Shown piece after piece: positions 54,092 through 64,000 of a stretch of DNA of 64,000 nucleotides (position 1 is its first letter; each line of letters begins with the position of its first letter). The notes beneath the pieces are model-generated. The model was not told the origin of the DNA. It did not search any database and saw only the letters and a program-made list of their open reading frames with translations. The stretch covers positions 1,612,001-1,676,000 of the forward strand of contig NZ_AP012978.1 of the NCBI RefSeq assembly GCF_000801295.1, read 5' to 3'. The stretch is from an endosymbiont of unidentified scaly snail isolate Monju. Lineage in GTDB: Bacteria; Pseudomonadota; Gammaproteobacteria; Chromatiales; Chromatiaceae. Both the position numbers and the translations under genes were made by a program.

Positions 54092-54157
54092 CAAGATACC
54101 CCATTGCGTACCGGCGCCGCGGTGCCGGTACGCCGTACGCATCCTCGTGCGACGTTC

Positions 54158-54185
54158 AGGCGGCCAAACGGCCGCCTCTTTTTTT
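54158..54185 (+). terminator. Terminator after the rhodanese gene
   Basis: An 8-bp stem (AGGCGGCC-AAAC-GGCCGCCT) followed by C and seven T residues on the plus strand. Confidence 0.9.
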
Positions 54186-54258
54186 GCCTGTCGTTCAGAG
54201 GATGACGCCAGACCGCTCGAACGGCACAATGGGCGAATCGACTTATCGAGGAAACCGA

Positions 54259-54441
54259 ATGGACTGGATGAAGATTCTCAGCCTGGTCGCTGGGGTGATG
54301 ATGCTGTTCTTCCTGTAGCCGGCCTACAAGCACTGGAGCCAGAACAGCCCCAAGGCACAGAAGGGCGACTGGGCTGCGGTGATCGGCGTGTTCGGTGCCG
54401 TTCTGGCACTGATCCTGCTGATGATCGCCTCGGTGCGCTGA
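54259..54441 (+). pseudogene. Small two-helix membrane protein with in-frame amber codon
   Basis: The frame reads MDWMKILSLVAGVMMLFFL, then TAG at 54316-54318, then PAYKHWSQNSPKAQKGDWA and a second helix (VFGAVLALILLMIASVR) to the TGA at 54439. Short proteins of this kind in other gammaproteobacteria tend to have a Trp at the TAG place, which suggests TGG changed to TAG. A 19-residue product or readthrough is possible. It is convergent with serS. Confidence 0.6.
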
Positions 54442-54457
54442 GTCGCGAGGCCGACCC

Positions 54458-55738
<1,281 letters not shown>

Positions 55739-56047
55739 TCAGTCCAGGTTGGCCCGCGCCGGCCAGGCGATCATGTGGCCCGGCTTCACCAGCGGGCGCA
55801 GGTGTTCCATGATCGCCTCGACCCGCTCGGGGCGGTCGAAGAATTCGATGATCACAGGCAGGTCGAGCGAGATGTCCAGCAGGTGGGTCTCGTGGATCCG
55901 TCCCGAACCGCCGAAGCCGGCAATGCCACGAAAGGCCGTGACCCCCGCAACCTGCTCGCGGTCGTGCAACAGGTCCAGCAGGCGGCGGTGCTCCCCGCCC
56001 TTCTCGCTGCAATAGATGCGCACCACGGTCACGTCGCTCGTCGTCAT
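55739..56047 (-). CDS. DUF190 protein
   Basis: A 102-residue PII-like fold protein with VVRIYCSEKGGEHRRLLDLLH, GVTAFRGIAGFGGSGRIHE and PVIIEFFDRPERVEAI. DUF190 genes are commonly found next to crcB and may bind a nucleotide to regulate it. The ATG at 56045-56047 overlaps the crcB stop by ATGA. Confidence 0.9.
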   Translation of the reverse strand: MTTSDVTVVRIYCSEKGGEHRRLLDLLHDREQVAGVTAFRGIAGFGGSGRIHETHLLDISLDLPVIIEFFDRPERVEAIMEHLRPLVKPGHMIAWPARANLD

Positions 56048-56421
56048 CCGATCTGCCTCGCCAGGATCACGCCGGCGAAGGCGGCGACCACGCAGGCCGT
56101 CACGCTCACCAGCACGTTCAGCAGGGCACGCCCGTAGAGCGCCTCCTGCACAAGGGTCAAAGTCTCGATGGAGAAGGTCGAGAAGGTGGTGAAGGCGCCC
56201 AACAGGCCCACCAGCACGAAGGCGCGCCATTCCGAGCCCAGGGCCAGGCGCTCGAGCATGAACACCGACAGGAAGCCCATTGCCAGCGAACCGAGCAGAT
56301 TCACCGCCAGGGTGCCCCAGGGGAAGCCGCGTCCCAGCCAGCCATAGACCGCCGAGGACACGCCGAAACGCATCACCGCGCCGATGGCCCCTCCTGCCGC
56401 GATAGCCAGCACCTGGTTCAC
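56044..56421 (-). CDS. crcB: Fluoride channel CrcB/FluC
   Basis: A 125-residue four-helix protein that exports fluoride as a dimer. Conserved are GGAIGAVMRFGVSS, GTLAVNLLGSLAMGF and GLLGAFTTFSTFSIE (the phenylalanine box and polar track). It starts with GTG (56419-56421), with GAGAGGG about 6 bases upstream. It is followed directly by DUF190 and serS; no fluoride riboswitch was recognised upstream. Confidence 0.95.
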   Translation of the reverse strand: MNQVLAIAAGGAIGAVMRFGVSSAVYGWLGRGFPWGTLAVNLLGSLAMGFLSVFMLERLALGSEWRAFVLVGLLGAFTTFSTFSIETLTLVQEALYGRALLNVLVSVTACVVAAFAGVILARQIG

Positions 56422-56556
56422 GCAACCCTCTCCGCAAAAAGGCGCATTCTACCCCATCGGGCGCGGTTCATCGGCGCGGCCTCCCCCGATTTGCATCCTG
56501 AAGAGGGTACCGGGCAGCGGCGGGACGATGTTCGGCCCGGGGACGGGCCTCCTACC

Positions 56557-56582
56557 TGCAGGAGCGACGTCCCCGCCGCGAA
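56557..56582. repeat. REP-like palindromic element, copy 3
   Basis: Reads TGCAGGAGCGACGTCCCCGC plus CGCGAA, preceded by GGACGGGCCTCCTACC (56540-56555), an inverted half. It lies between rarA and crcB and matches the elements at 3.6 and 25.0 kb. Confidence 0.6.
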
Positions 56583-56583
56583 T

Positions 56584-57915
56584 TCACGACTCCTCTTTTC
56601 GCGCCTGCCGATCCAGCTCCGCCAGCCGTTGCAGCTTCTCGCCGATCTGGATCTCCAGGCCACGATCGACCGGGTGATACAGGCGCGTGCCGGCCAGCGC
56701 CTCGGGAAAATAGTTCTCGCCCGCGGCATAGCCCCCCGGTTCGTCGTGGGCATAACGGTAGGCCTTGCCGTAGTCCAGTTCCTTCATCAGCCGGGTGGGC
56801 GCATTGCGCAGGTGCAGCGGCACCTCCAGCGAACCGGACTCGCGGGCCAGCTTCATGGCCTGCCCGAAGGCCTTGTAGAGCGCATTGCTCTTCGCCGCGC
56901 AGGCGAGGTACACCACCGCCTGGGCGATCGCCAGCTCACCCTCGGGACTGCCCAGCCGTTCCTGTACCTCCCAGGCGTTCAACGCGATCTGCAGGGCGCG
57001 CGGGTCGGCGTTGCCGATGTCTTCCGAGGCCATGCGCACCACGCGGCGGGCGATGTACAGCGGATCACAACCGCCGTCGAGCATGCGCGCCAACCAGTAG
57101 AGCGCGGCATCCGGCGCCGAGCCACGCACCGACTTGTGCAGCGCCGAGATCTGGTCGTAGAAGGCCTCGCCCCCCTTGTCGAAACGCCGCACCTGGCCGG
57201 AGACGACTTCTTCGAGCACCGTCTGGGGGATACGCCCATCTTCGGCCAAGTCGGAGGCGATCTCGAGCAGGTTGAGTGCGCGCCGGGCATCACCATCGGC
57301 CGCCTCGGCCAGCAGCTCGAGCTGATCGTCGTCCAGGTGCAGCCCCAGCTCCCCCAGCCCGCGCTCGGTATCGTTCACGGCGCGCTCGAGCAGGGTGCGG
57401 ACCGCCTCGCGGTCGAGCGCCTTGAGCACATAGACCCGGGCGCGCGAAAGCAGCGCATTGTTCAGCTCGAAGAAGGGATTCTCGGTGGTGGCACCGACGA
57501 ACACGAAGGTGCCGTCTTCCACGTGCGGCAGGAAGGCATCCTGCTGGGCCTTGTTGAAACGGTGCACCTCGTCGATGAACAGCAGGGTCGGCCGCCCCTC
57601 GGCGGCCAGGGTCTGGCGCGCCTGCTCGACCGCGGCGCGGATCTCCTTGACCCCGGAGAGCACCGCAGAAAGGGTGATGAAGCGATGCCCGGCGTGATTG
57701 GCCAGCAGGCGCGCCAGGGTGGTCTTGCCGGTGCCCGGCGGCCCCCAGAGGATCATCGAGTGCAGATGCCCGGAGAGAATGGCCCGACGCAGAGGCTTGT
57801 CCTCGCCGAGGATATGCCCCTGGCCGACGTACTCCTCGAGGCTGCGCGGACGCATGCGATCGGCCAGCGGCTGGCTGGCGGCGGTTTCGGCGGCGAACAG
57901 GTCAGCGGTGTCCAT
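56584..57915 (-). CDS. rarA: Replication-associated recombination protein RarA (MgsA)
   Basis: A 443-residue AAA+ ATPase that acts at stalled forks, related to clamp loaders. Walker [16 protein letters not shown], Walker [17 protein letters not shown], sensor [14 protein letters not shown] and the C-terminal tetramerisation domain ([18 protein letters not shown]) are seen. The start overlaps the end of lolA by 14 bases. Its order lolA-rarA-serS is conserved in enterobacteria and pseudomonads. Confidence 0.96.
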   Translation of the reverse strand: MDTADLFAAETAASQPLADRMRPRSLEEYVGQGHILGEDKPLRRAILSGHLHSMILWGPPGTGKTTLARLLANHAGHRFITLSAVLSGVKEIRAAVEQARQTLAAEGRPTLLFIDEVHRFNKAQQDAFLPHVEDGTFVFVGATTENPFFELNNALLSRARVYVLKALDREAVRTLLERAVNDTERGLGELGLHLDDDQLELLAEAADGDARRALNLLEIASDLAEDGRIPQTVLEEVVSGQVRRFDKGGEAFYDQISALHKSVRGSAPDAALYWLARMLDGGCDPLYIARRVVRMASEDIGNADPRALQIALNAWEVQERLGSPEGELAIAQAVVYLACAAKSNALYKAFGQAMKLARESGSLEVPLHLRNAPTRLMKELDYGKAYRYAHDEPGGYAAGENYFPEALAGTRLYHPVDRGLEIQIGEKLQRLAELDRQARKEES

Positions 57916-58633
57916 GCCGCGATTGTACCGATTCCGTGCCGCAAGACCGCACCCCGCGCGACCCTGCAGCCCCCGATCGTGCCCATGCCTCTTGCGGGGC
58001 AGACGGGACAGGGGGCCAGTTCTGCTGATTCAGCAGGTCCCAGTCGGGCGGCGGCTGGTAGGTAAACAGGCTGTCGTCGAGCGCGGGATTGCGCTTGACC
58101 TCGAAGAAGGTGAAGCGCGAGATCTGCCCGAACTGGTCGGTCAGCTCGAGCTTGCGCAACTCGTCGCCCTTGAAGGCGACCAGAATGCGCAGGATGTCGC
58201 TCTCGGCATCCTTCGGCGAGAGCTCCAACCATTGCAGGCCCTGGCGCTCGCCCAGCTCGACCACGTTGAACTCCTTGTCCACCGGCTCCTGGGCCAGCAG
58301 GATCTTCGCCGGCGAACCCTTGAGCGCGGCCTTTTGATAGACCTTGGTGACATGGTTGAGGTCGTCTTCCACGATCCACAGGTCGTGGCCGTCGGCGATG
58401 ATGTGCCGCTGCTCGGGCATCACATAGTCCCAGCGGAAGCGGCCAGGGCGCTTGAGCAACAGCACCCCGTGGAACAGTCCCTGACGGGCGTTTTCGGTAT
58501 CCAGCACCGCCTGTTCGAAACGGGCCTCGAGCGTGGTGAGCCCCTGGCTGAAACGATCCAGTGCCTCGCGGCCCGGTCCGGCGACAGCGAGCTGGCCGGC
58601 GGCCAGCAGCAGGAGAATGAACAGTCTTTTCAT
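57902..58633 (-). CDS. lolA: Outer-membrane lipoprotein carrier LolA
   Basis: A 243-residue periplasmic chaperone that carries lipoproteins to the outer membrane. A signal peptide (1-18) precedes the barrel fold: [39 protein letters not shown] and [20 protein letters not shown]. Typical LolA ends about here, but this frame adds some 36 residues rich in Pro, Arg, Ser and Gly that overlap rarA, so a lost stop codon or late frameshift is possible. It pairs functionally with the lolD gene at 44 kb. Confidence 0.9.
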   Translation of the reverse strand: MKRLFILLLLAAGQLAVAGPGREALDRFSQGLTTLEARFEQAVLDTENARQGLFHGVLLLKRPGRFRWDYVMPEQRHIIADGHDLWIVEDDLNHVTKVYQKAALKGSPAKILLAQEPVDKEFNVVELGERQGLQWLELSPKDAESDILRILVAFKGDELRKLELTDQFGQISRFTFFEVKRNPALDDSLFTYQPPPDWDLLNQQNWPPVPSAPQEAWARSGAAGSRGVRSCGTESVQSRHGHR

Positions 58634-58636
58634 GCT

Positions 58637-60910
58637 TCAGTCCTTGGGTGGAGGTGGAGCCAGCACCTCGCGGTTGCCGCGCTCGTCCGGCGCGCTGACG
58701 ATGCCGACCCGTTCCATTTCCTCGACCAGGCGAGCGGCCCGGTTGTAACCGATCTTGAGCCGCCGCTGCACCCCGGAGATGGAGGCACGGCGCGACTCGG
58801 TGACAATGGCCACCGCCTCGTCGAACAGCGGGTCGGCATCCTCGGTATCGACACCGGCGGCCTCGGGAGATAGACCCGGGATCGGCTCGCTGGGTTCCTG
58901 CACGATCTCGTCGATGTATTCTGGCTCGCCGAGTTGCTTGAGGTGCGCCACCACGCGATGCACCTCGTGGTCGTCCACGAAGGCGCCGTGTACCCGGCGC
59001 GGGATGCTGGTGCCCGGCGGCAGGTAGAGCATGTCGCCGTGCCCCAGCAGGTGCTCCGCGCCCATCTGGTCGAGGATGGTGCGTGAATCCACGCGCGAGG
59101 AAACCTGGAAGGCGATGCGCGAGGGAATGTTGGCCTTGATCAGACCGGTGATCACGTCCACCGAGGGCCGCTGGGTGGCGAGCAGCAGGTGGATGCCCGC
59201 GGCGCGCGCCTTCTGCGCCAGGCGCGCAATCAGCTCCTCGACCTTCTTGCCGACCACCATCATCATGTCGGCAAGCTCGTCGATGATGACCACGATGTAG
59301 GGCAGCGGGGCCAGGTCGGGGGCCTGAGGCGGTTCCTCGGCCAGCGGGTCGGGCTCCGGCTGAAACAACGGGTCCTTGATCGGCTCGCCGGCCTTGAGCG
59401 CCTCGCGCACCTTCTTGTTGAAGCCGCCGATATTGCGCACCCCCAGCGCAGCCATCAGCCGGTAGCGCCGCTCCATCTCGGCCACGCACCAGCGCAGGGC
59501 ATTGGCCGCGTCCTTCATGTCGGTGACCACCGGGGTGAGCAGGTGGGGAATGCCCTCGTAGACCGACAGCTCCAGCATCTTGGGGTCGACCATGATCAGC
59601 CGCACCTCCTCGGGCGTGACCTTGTAGAGCAGGCTGAGGATCATGGTGTTGATGGCCACCGACTTGCCCGAACCGGTGGTGCCTGCGATCAGGGCATGCG
59701 GCATCTTCGCCAGGTCGGCCACCACCGGCTCGCCGACAATGTCCTTGCCCAGCGACAGGGTGAGTGGCGATTTCGAGCTGTCGTAGGCCTCGGAGCGCAG
59801 GATCTCGCTCAGATAGACAATCTCGCGCTCGGCGTTGGGGATCTCCAGGCCGATCACCGACTTGCCCGGGATCACCTCCACCACCCGCACCGAGATGGTG
59901 GACAGGGCACGCGCCAGGTCCTTGGCCAGGCCGGTGACCTTGCTGGCCTTGGTGCCCGGCGCCAGCGACAGCTCGAACATCGTGACCACCGGCCCCGGGT
60001 GCACCGCCACCACCTCGGCGGTGACGCCGAAGTCGGCCAGCTTGCGCTCGACCAAGCCCGACATCTTCTGCAGGTCTTCCTCGGACATGCGCCGCACACT
60101 GGGCTGCGGTGGATCGAGCAGGCTCAGCGGCGGCAGCGCGGCGTTGGGCGGCGGTTCCAGCAGGGTGAGCTGCTTTTCCTTCTCCACACGCACGCTCTCG
60201 CGCGGCTGTCGCCTGGGCTTCTCGATCACCGGCGGCGGCTTCTTTTCGACCCGCTTCTGCTCCTTCAGGCGCACCGCCTGGCGCTCCTGCTTCATCTGCC
60301 GCGCCTGGCGGCGCTCGCTCAGCAACTGCCAGAGATCACGCGCCTGGCGCAGTACCTTGAGCACGAAGTCGCCAAGCGCGTCCATCACCGACAGCCAGGA
60401 GATGCCCGTGAACAAGGTGAAACCGATCAGCACGGCGGCCAGCATCAGCAGGCTGGTGCCGGCGTGACTGAGCGCCGCCACCAGGCCGTCGGCCAGCGCC
60501 AGGCCGAGGATACCGCCCGCCCCCTCCGGCAGGTCGCCGGCCCCGCCGCGCAGGTGCAAGGCCGCCAGGGTGGTCGCGCCCATGAGCGTGAGCACGAATC
60601 CCGTGCCGCGGGCGATCCACAGGTAGGGATGGGGTTCGGTGTCGTTGCGCTCGCGGAACAGCATCCAGCCGAACCAGATCAGCATCAGCGGGAACAGGTA
60701 GGCCATCACCCCCACCAGCGAGAACAGCACGCTGGCAAACCAGGCACCGACCGGCCCGCCGGCGTTCTCGGCCTGCACCCGGGGACCGACGTAGCTCCAG
60801 CTCGGGTCCTCCGGCGAATAGCTCAGCAGGGCCATCATGAAGAAGCTGCCGAGTGCCAGCAAAAAGAGAAAGCCCGCTTCCTTGAGGCGCTTGTTCAAAG
60901 AGGCATTCAA
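58637..60910 (-). CDS. ftsK: DNA translocase FtsK
   Basis: A 757-residue septal DNA translocase. Four N-terminal membrane helices (about 15-180) lead into a short charged linker (about 190-270) and the motor: Walker [17 protein letters not shown], Walker [13 protein letters not shown], and the gamma winged-helix domain at the end ([22 protein letters not shown]) for KOPS recognition. The linker is much shorter than in E. coli FtsK (1329 residues). The only usable start is TTG (60908-60910), because a stop lies eight codons upstream in frame. Confidence 0.95.
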   Translation of the reverse strand: MNASLNKRLKEAGFLFLLALGSFFMMALLSYSPEDPSWSYVGPRVQAENAGGPVGAWFASVLFSLVGVMAYLFPLMLIWFGWMLFRERNDTEPHPYLWIARGTGFVLTLMGATTLAALHLRGGAGDLPEGAGGILGLALADGLVAALSHAGTSLLMLAAVLIGFTLFTGISWLSVMDALGDFVLKVLRQARDLWQLLSERRQARQMKQERQAVRLKEQKRVEKKPPPVIEKPRRQPRESVRVEKEKQLTLLEPPPNAALPPLSLLDPPQPSVRRMSEEDLQKMSGLVERKLADFGVTAEVVAVHPGPVVTMFELSLAPGTKASKVTGLAKDLARALSTISVRVVEVIPGKSVIGLEIPNAEREIVYLSEILRSEAYDSSKSPLTLSLGKDIVGEPVVADLAKMPHALIAGTTGSGKSVAINTMILSLLYKVTPEEVRLIMVDPKMLELSVYEGIPHLLTPVVTDMKDAANALRWCVAEMERRYRLMAALGVRNIGGFNKKVREALKAGEPIKDPLFQPEPDPLAEEPPQAPDLAPLPYIVVIIDELADMMMVVGKKVEELIARLAQKARAAGIHLLLATQRPSVDVITGLIKANIPSRIAFQVSSRVDSRTILDQMGAEHLLGHGDMLYLPPGTSIPRRVHGAFVDDHEVHRVVAHLKQLGEPEYIDEIVQEPSEPIPGLSPEAAGVDTEDADPLFDEAVAIVTESRRASISGVQRRLKIGYNRAARLVEEMERVGIVSAPDERGNREVLAPPPPKD

Positions 60911-61024
60911 CGCCCGTTCAACCTTGTCAAATCAAGTGGATATGTTTGGAATCTCGTGCAATTTCCAGATTATTCCACAAAACCCGACGGCCTGCCCAAC
61001 CGGGGTCACAACAGGGTCGCTTCC

Positions 61025-62095
61025 TTACTCCTCGCCGCGCAGCACCGACAGCACGATCTCGCCCTCGGCGACGTTGATCGCACCGGCAAGCACCGGATCG
61101 TCCACCCAGTCGGGTTGCAACAGGCGTTGCAGCCAGGGCAACAGGGCGCCTGCCAGGGCCTGGGACGCGCTGCGCGGGACCGCGCCGGGCATGTTGGTGA
61201 CACAGAAGTGCAGCACGCCCTCCTCGACGTACACCGGATCATCGTAGGTGGCAGGCCGGGTGGTTTCGATGCAGCCACCCTGGTCAACCGCGATGTCCGC
61301 AATCACGCTGCCATCCCGCATGGCCGCCACTTGCTGGCGCGACACCAGGCGCGGCGCTTCCGCTCCCGGCAGCAGCACGGCCCCCACCAGCAGGTCGGCC
61401 GTGCACACCGCCCGGTCGATCGCCTCGGCGCTGGCGTACAGCGCCTGGATATTGGGCGCACTCGCAGCCATCGCCGCCAGCTTGCGGGGATCGCGGTCGA
61501 ACACCGTCACCTGCGCTCCCAGGGCCGCGGCCAGGCGCGCTGCACTGCCGCCGGCATGGCCTGCGCCCAGCACCGCCACCTGCCCATGCTCGACCCCGGG
61601 CACCCCGCCCAAAAGCACACCCCGTCCGCCCTGCGGGGTATGCAGCAGGTGGGTACCGACCTGCACCGCGATGCGTCCGGCGATCTCGCTCATGGGACGC
61701 AACAGCGGCAGATCGCCATCGACCATCACCGTCTCGAAGGCGATGGCGGTCAGGCCGATCTCGCACAGGCGCCGGGTCAGCGCCGGGTTGGGGGCCAGGT
61801 GCAGGTAGGAGAACAGGATCTGCTCGGCGCGCAGGCGGTCCAGCTCTGGCCCCACCGGCTCCTTGACCTTGACCACCACCTCGGCGCTCGCATACAGGCT
61901 ATCGGCGTCCGGCAGGATCTCCACTCCTACCGCGGCATAGGCGGCATCCTCGTAGCCGCTGATCTCGCCGGCCCCCTGCTCCAGGCAGACCCGGTGCCCG
62001 GCACGTACCAGCTCGGCTGCCACCGGTGGCGTCAGTGCCACCCGGCCCTCCAGCGGCTTGATCTCCCGTGGCACCCCCACACATCGTCCCTTCAT
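61025..62095 (-). CDS. ald: Alanine dehydrogenase
   Basis: A 356-residue NAD-dependent enzyme interconverting L-alanine and pyruvate plus ammonia. The N-terminal VPREIKPLEGRVALTP, catalytic Lys in VVKVKEP, His in FSYLHLAPNP, and NAD loop VAVLGAGHAGGSAAR are present. It faces away from trxB; the 126-bp gap serves both. Confidence 0.94.
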   Translation of the reverse strand: MKGRCVGVPREIKPLEGRVALTPPVAAELVRAGHRVCLEQGAGEISGYEDAAYAAVGVEILPDADSLYASAEVVVKVKEPVGPELDRLRAEQILFSYLHLAPNPALTRRLCEIGLTAIAFETVMVDGDLPLLRPMSEIAGRIAVQVGTHLLHTPQGGRGVLLGGVPGVEHGQVAVLGAGHAGGSAARLAAALGAQVTVFDRDPRKLAAMAASAPNIQALYASAEAIDRAVCTADLLVGAVLLPGAEAPRLVSRQQVAAMRDGSVIADIAVDQGGCIETTRPATYDDPVYVEEGVLHFCVTNMPGAVPRSASQALAGALLPWLQRLLQPDWVDDPVLAGAINVAEGEIVLSVLRGEE

Positions 62096-62116
62096 CTGTT
62101 CTCTCCCGGTGCAAGG

Positions 62117-63184
<1,068 letters not shown>

Positions 63185-63203
63185 AACAGCGGCGGCCGGG
63201 GAC

Positions 63204-63890
63204 TCAGCCGAGATCCCCGGCCCCGGTAGCCAGCTGTTCCATCACCCAGGCGTGCAACAGCACCTGCTGGAAGCGGTTGATCGCGCGAAACTGGATCCCG
63301 TGCAAATGAACCAGGCGGCGCCTGCCATCCTCCTCGAGCATGCGCTCGCAGCGGCTGCGCACGTCGCCGACCAGGTTCAAGGCCTCGGCCTGCCCCAGCA
63401 CCTCCAGGTTGAACAGGATCTGCACCATGTCCCCCACCTCGCCCAGAGGGACCCGGGACTGCAAGCGCACCCCGGTCTCGCTCAGGTCGGCGATCTCTGC
63501 CTGCTGGAAATACTCGGGCTGATCCGGCTGCCGAGTGTTGCGTACCTGACAGGCGATCCGCGTCCTCACCCGCGCCGAGTTGCGCACCACGATCTGCTCG
63601 AACTCGCGTGGCCAGGCCAGGTGCAGATGCGGATAGGGCTTGACCGGTGCCGCCAGCACCCGCGAGGTGAAGCCCACCACGCTGTCACCACGCAGCATGC
63701 GCACCTTGAAGACCTGGCCTTCGCGCACGATCTTGTACTTGCCCTCCCGGGTCACCGGATTGGTGACCACGAGGCTGGAACCCACCAGGTAGCCGATCAC
63801 GCGCACCAGCTCGCGCGGCGCCTCGTCCGGCACCAGCGGCTGGATCTGCATGGGTGCCCCTATGGCCAGATTGAGCGTATCTTCAGACAT
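63204..63890 (-). CDS. PilZ-domain flagellar brake protein (YcgR-like)
   Basis: A 228-residue protein with the YcgR N-terminal domain (about 8-100: LVGSSLVVTNPV) and a PilZ domain (about 110-225) that binds c-di-GMP through RNSARVRTR (RxxxR) and DLSETGV (D/NxSxxG). In YcgR proteins it slows the flagellar motor when c-di-GMP is high. The ATG at 63888-63890 was chosen over a GTG at 63953 because a sigma-28 promoter lies between them. Confidence 0.88.
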   Translation of the reverse strand: MSEDTLNLAIGAPMQIQPLVPDEAPRELVRVIGYLVGSSLVVTNPVTREGKYKIVREGQVFKVRMLRGDSVVGFTSRVLAAPVKPYPHLHLAWPREFEQIVVRNSARVRTRIACQVRNTRQPDQPEYFQQAEIADLSETGVRLQSRVPLGEVGDMVQILFNLEVLGQAEALNLVGDVRSRCERMLEEDGRRRLVHLHGIQFRAINRFQQVLLHAWVMEQLATGAGDLG

Positions 63891-63898
63891 CGTGGCCA

Positions 63899-63925
63899 AT
63901 AACGGCAGCCGATCAGGAACCTTTA
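63899..63925 (-). promoter_or_regulatory. Sigma-28 (FliA) promoter of the PilZ gene
   Basis: On the minus strand TAAAGGTT (63918-63925), 11-bp spacer and GCCGTTAT (63899-63906), 7 and 6 matches of 8 to the consensus TAAAGTTT-N11-GCCGATAA. It lies 8 bases before the ATG at 63890. Confidence 0.6.
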
Positions 63926-63994
63926 TCCCGACATGTATTGCGTCATCTCCCACGCCCCCGAGCGACCAGCCACCATCCTCAGGAGACCTTGCCC

Positions 63995-64000
63995 ATGAAG
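63995..64000 (+). CDS. Start of an unidentified gene cut by the window end
   Basis: ATGAAG at the edge is preceded by a clear Shine-Dalgarno AGGAG (63981-63985) nine bases upstream. Only two codons are visible; product unknown. Confidence 0.5.

Noticed and set aside
56422-56583. Possible fluoride riboswitch before crcB
   Set aside because: GATG and CCGC pieces are present, but the order of the conserved pseudoknot parts (GGNGAUGG, then ACCGCC, then CUGAUGA) is not found; the gap is better explained by a REP-like element.

Overview
The window comes from a GC-rich gammaproteobacterium, most plausibly a deep-branching, motile, respiring lineage such as Chromatiales or relatives. This rests on gene order and protein families; the exact taxon is inference. 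Two blocks follow the order known from Pseudomonas and Escherichia. The first is carA-carB-greA / yhbY / rlmE-ftsH-folP-glmM-tpiA-secG-tRNA-Leu ... tRNA-fMet-rimP-nusA-infB (about 1-30.5 kb, nearly all on the minus strand). The second is ftsK-lolA-rarA-crcB-serS next to trxB (about 54.5-63.2 kb).

Layout: 1-3.9 kb holds infB (cut by the window edge), nusA, rimP, their leader with two terminators, and tRNA-fMet. The complete 14-gene complex I operon nuoA-N (4.0-18.4 kb) sits between tRNA-fMet and tRNA-Leu(GAG). From 18.5 to 30.6 kb come secG, tpiA, glmM, folP, ftsH, rlmE, divergent yhbY, greA, carB and carA; the carA leader encodes a peptide across an attenuator hairpin. Mobile-looking inverted-repeat elements lie on each side of carB-greA.

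From 31 to 54 kb the content is more accessory: head-to-head thioredoxins (trxC, cnoX), trmO, a PAS-GGDEF-EAL enzyme, a SYLF lipoprotein-like factor, a frameshifted cation antiporter, fliK plus an FlhB C-terminal homologue behind a sigma-28 promoter, an amino-acid ABC importer (aapJQMP), a two-gene lipoprotein exporter (lolD plus one lolC/E-type gene), an agmatine degradation pair (aguAB) overlapping a TrpD-like protein and a Rieske ferredoxin, hupE beside a frameshifted DUF4198 gene, a periplasmic hydrolase, and an exported rhodanese. The last 10 kb holds serS, DUF190, crcB, rarA, lolA, ftsK, ald, trxB and a PilZ flagellar-brake gene with its own sigma-28-type promoter.

Three genes between 33 and 51 kb carry frameshifts and a fourth has an in-frame amber codon. 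Two of the frameshifts coincide with 5-bp tandem repeats, so either gene decay, switchable repeats or assembly error must be considered. No CRISPR array, insertion sequence with transposase, prophage or rRNA was seen. The most interesting signals are regulatory: the carA leader peptide/attenuator, the doubled terminators before rimP, and two sigma-28 promoters placed so close to their start codons that the mRNAs should be nearly leaderless.
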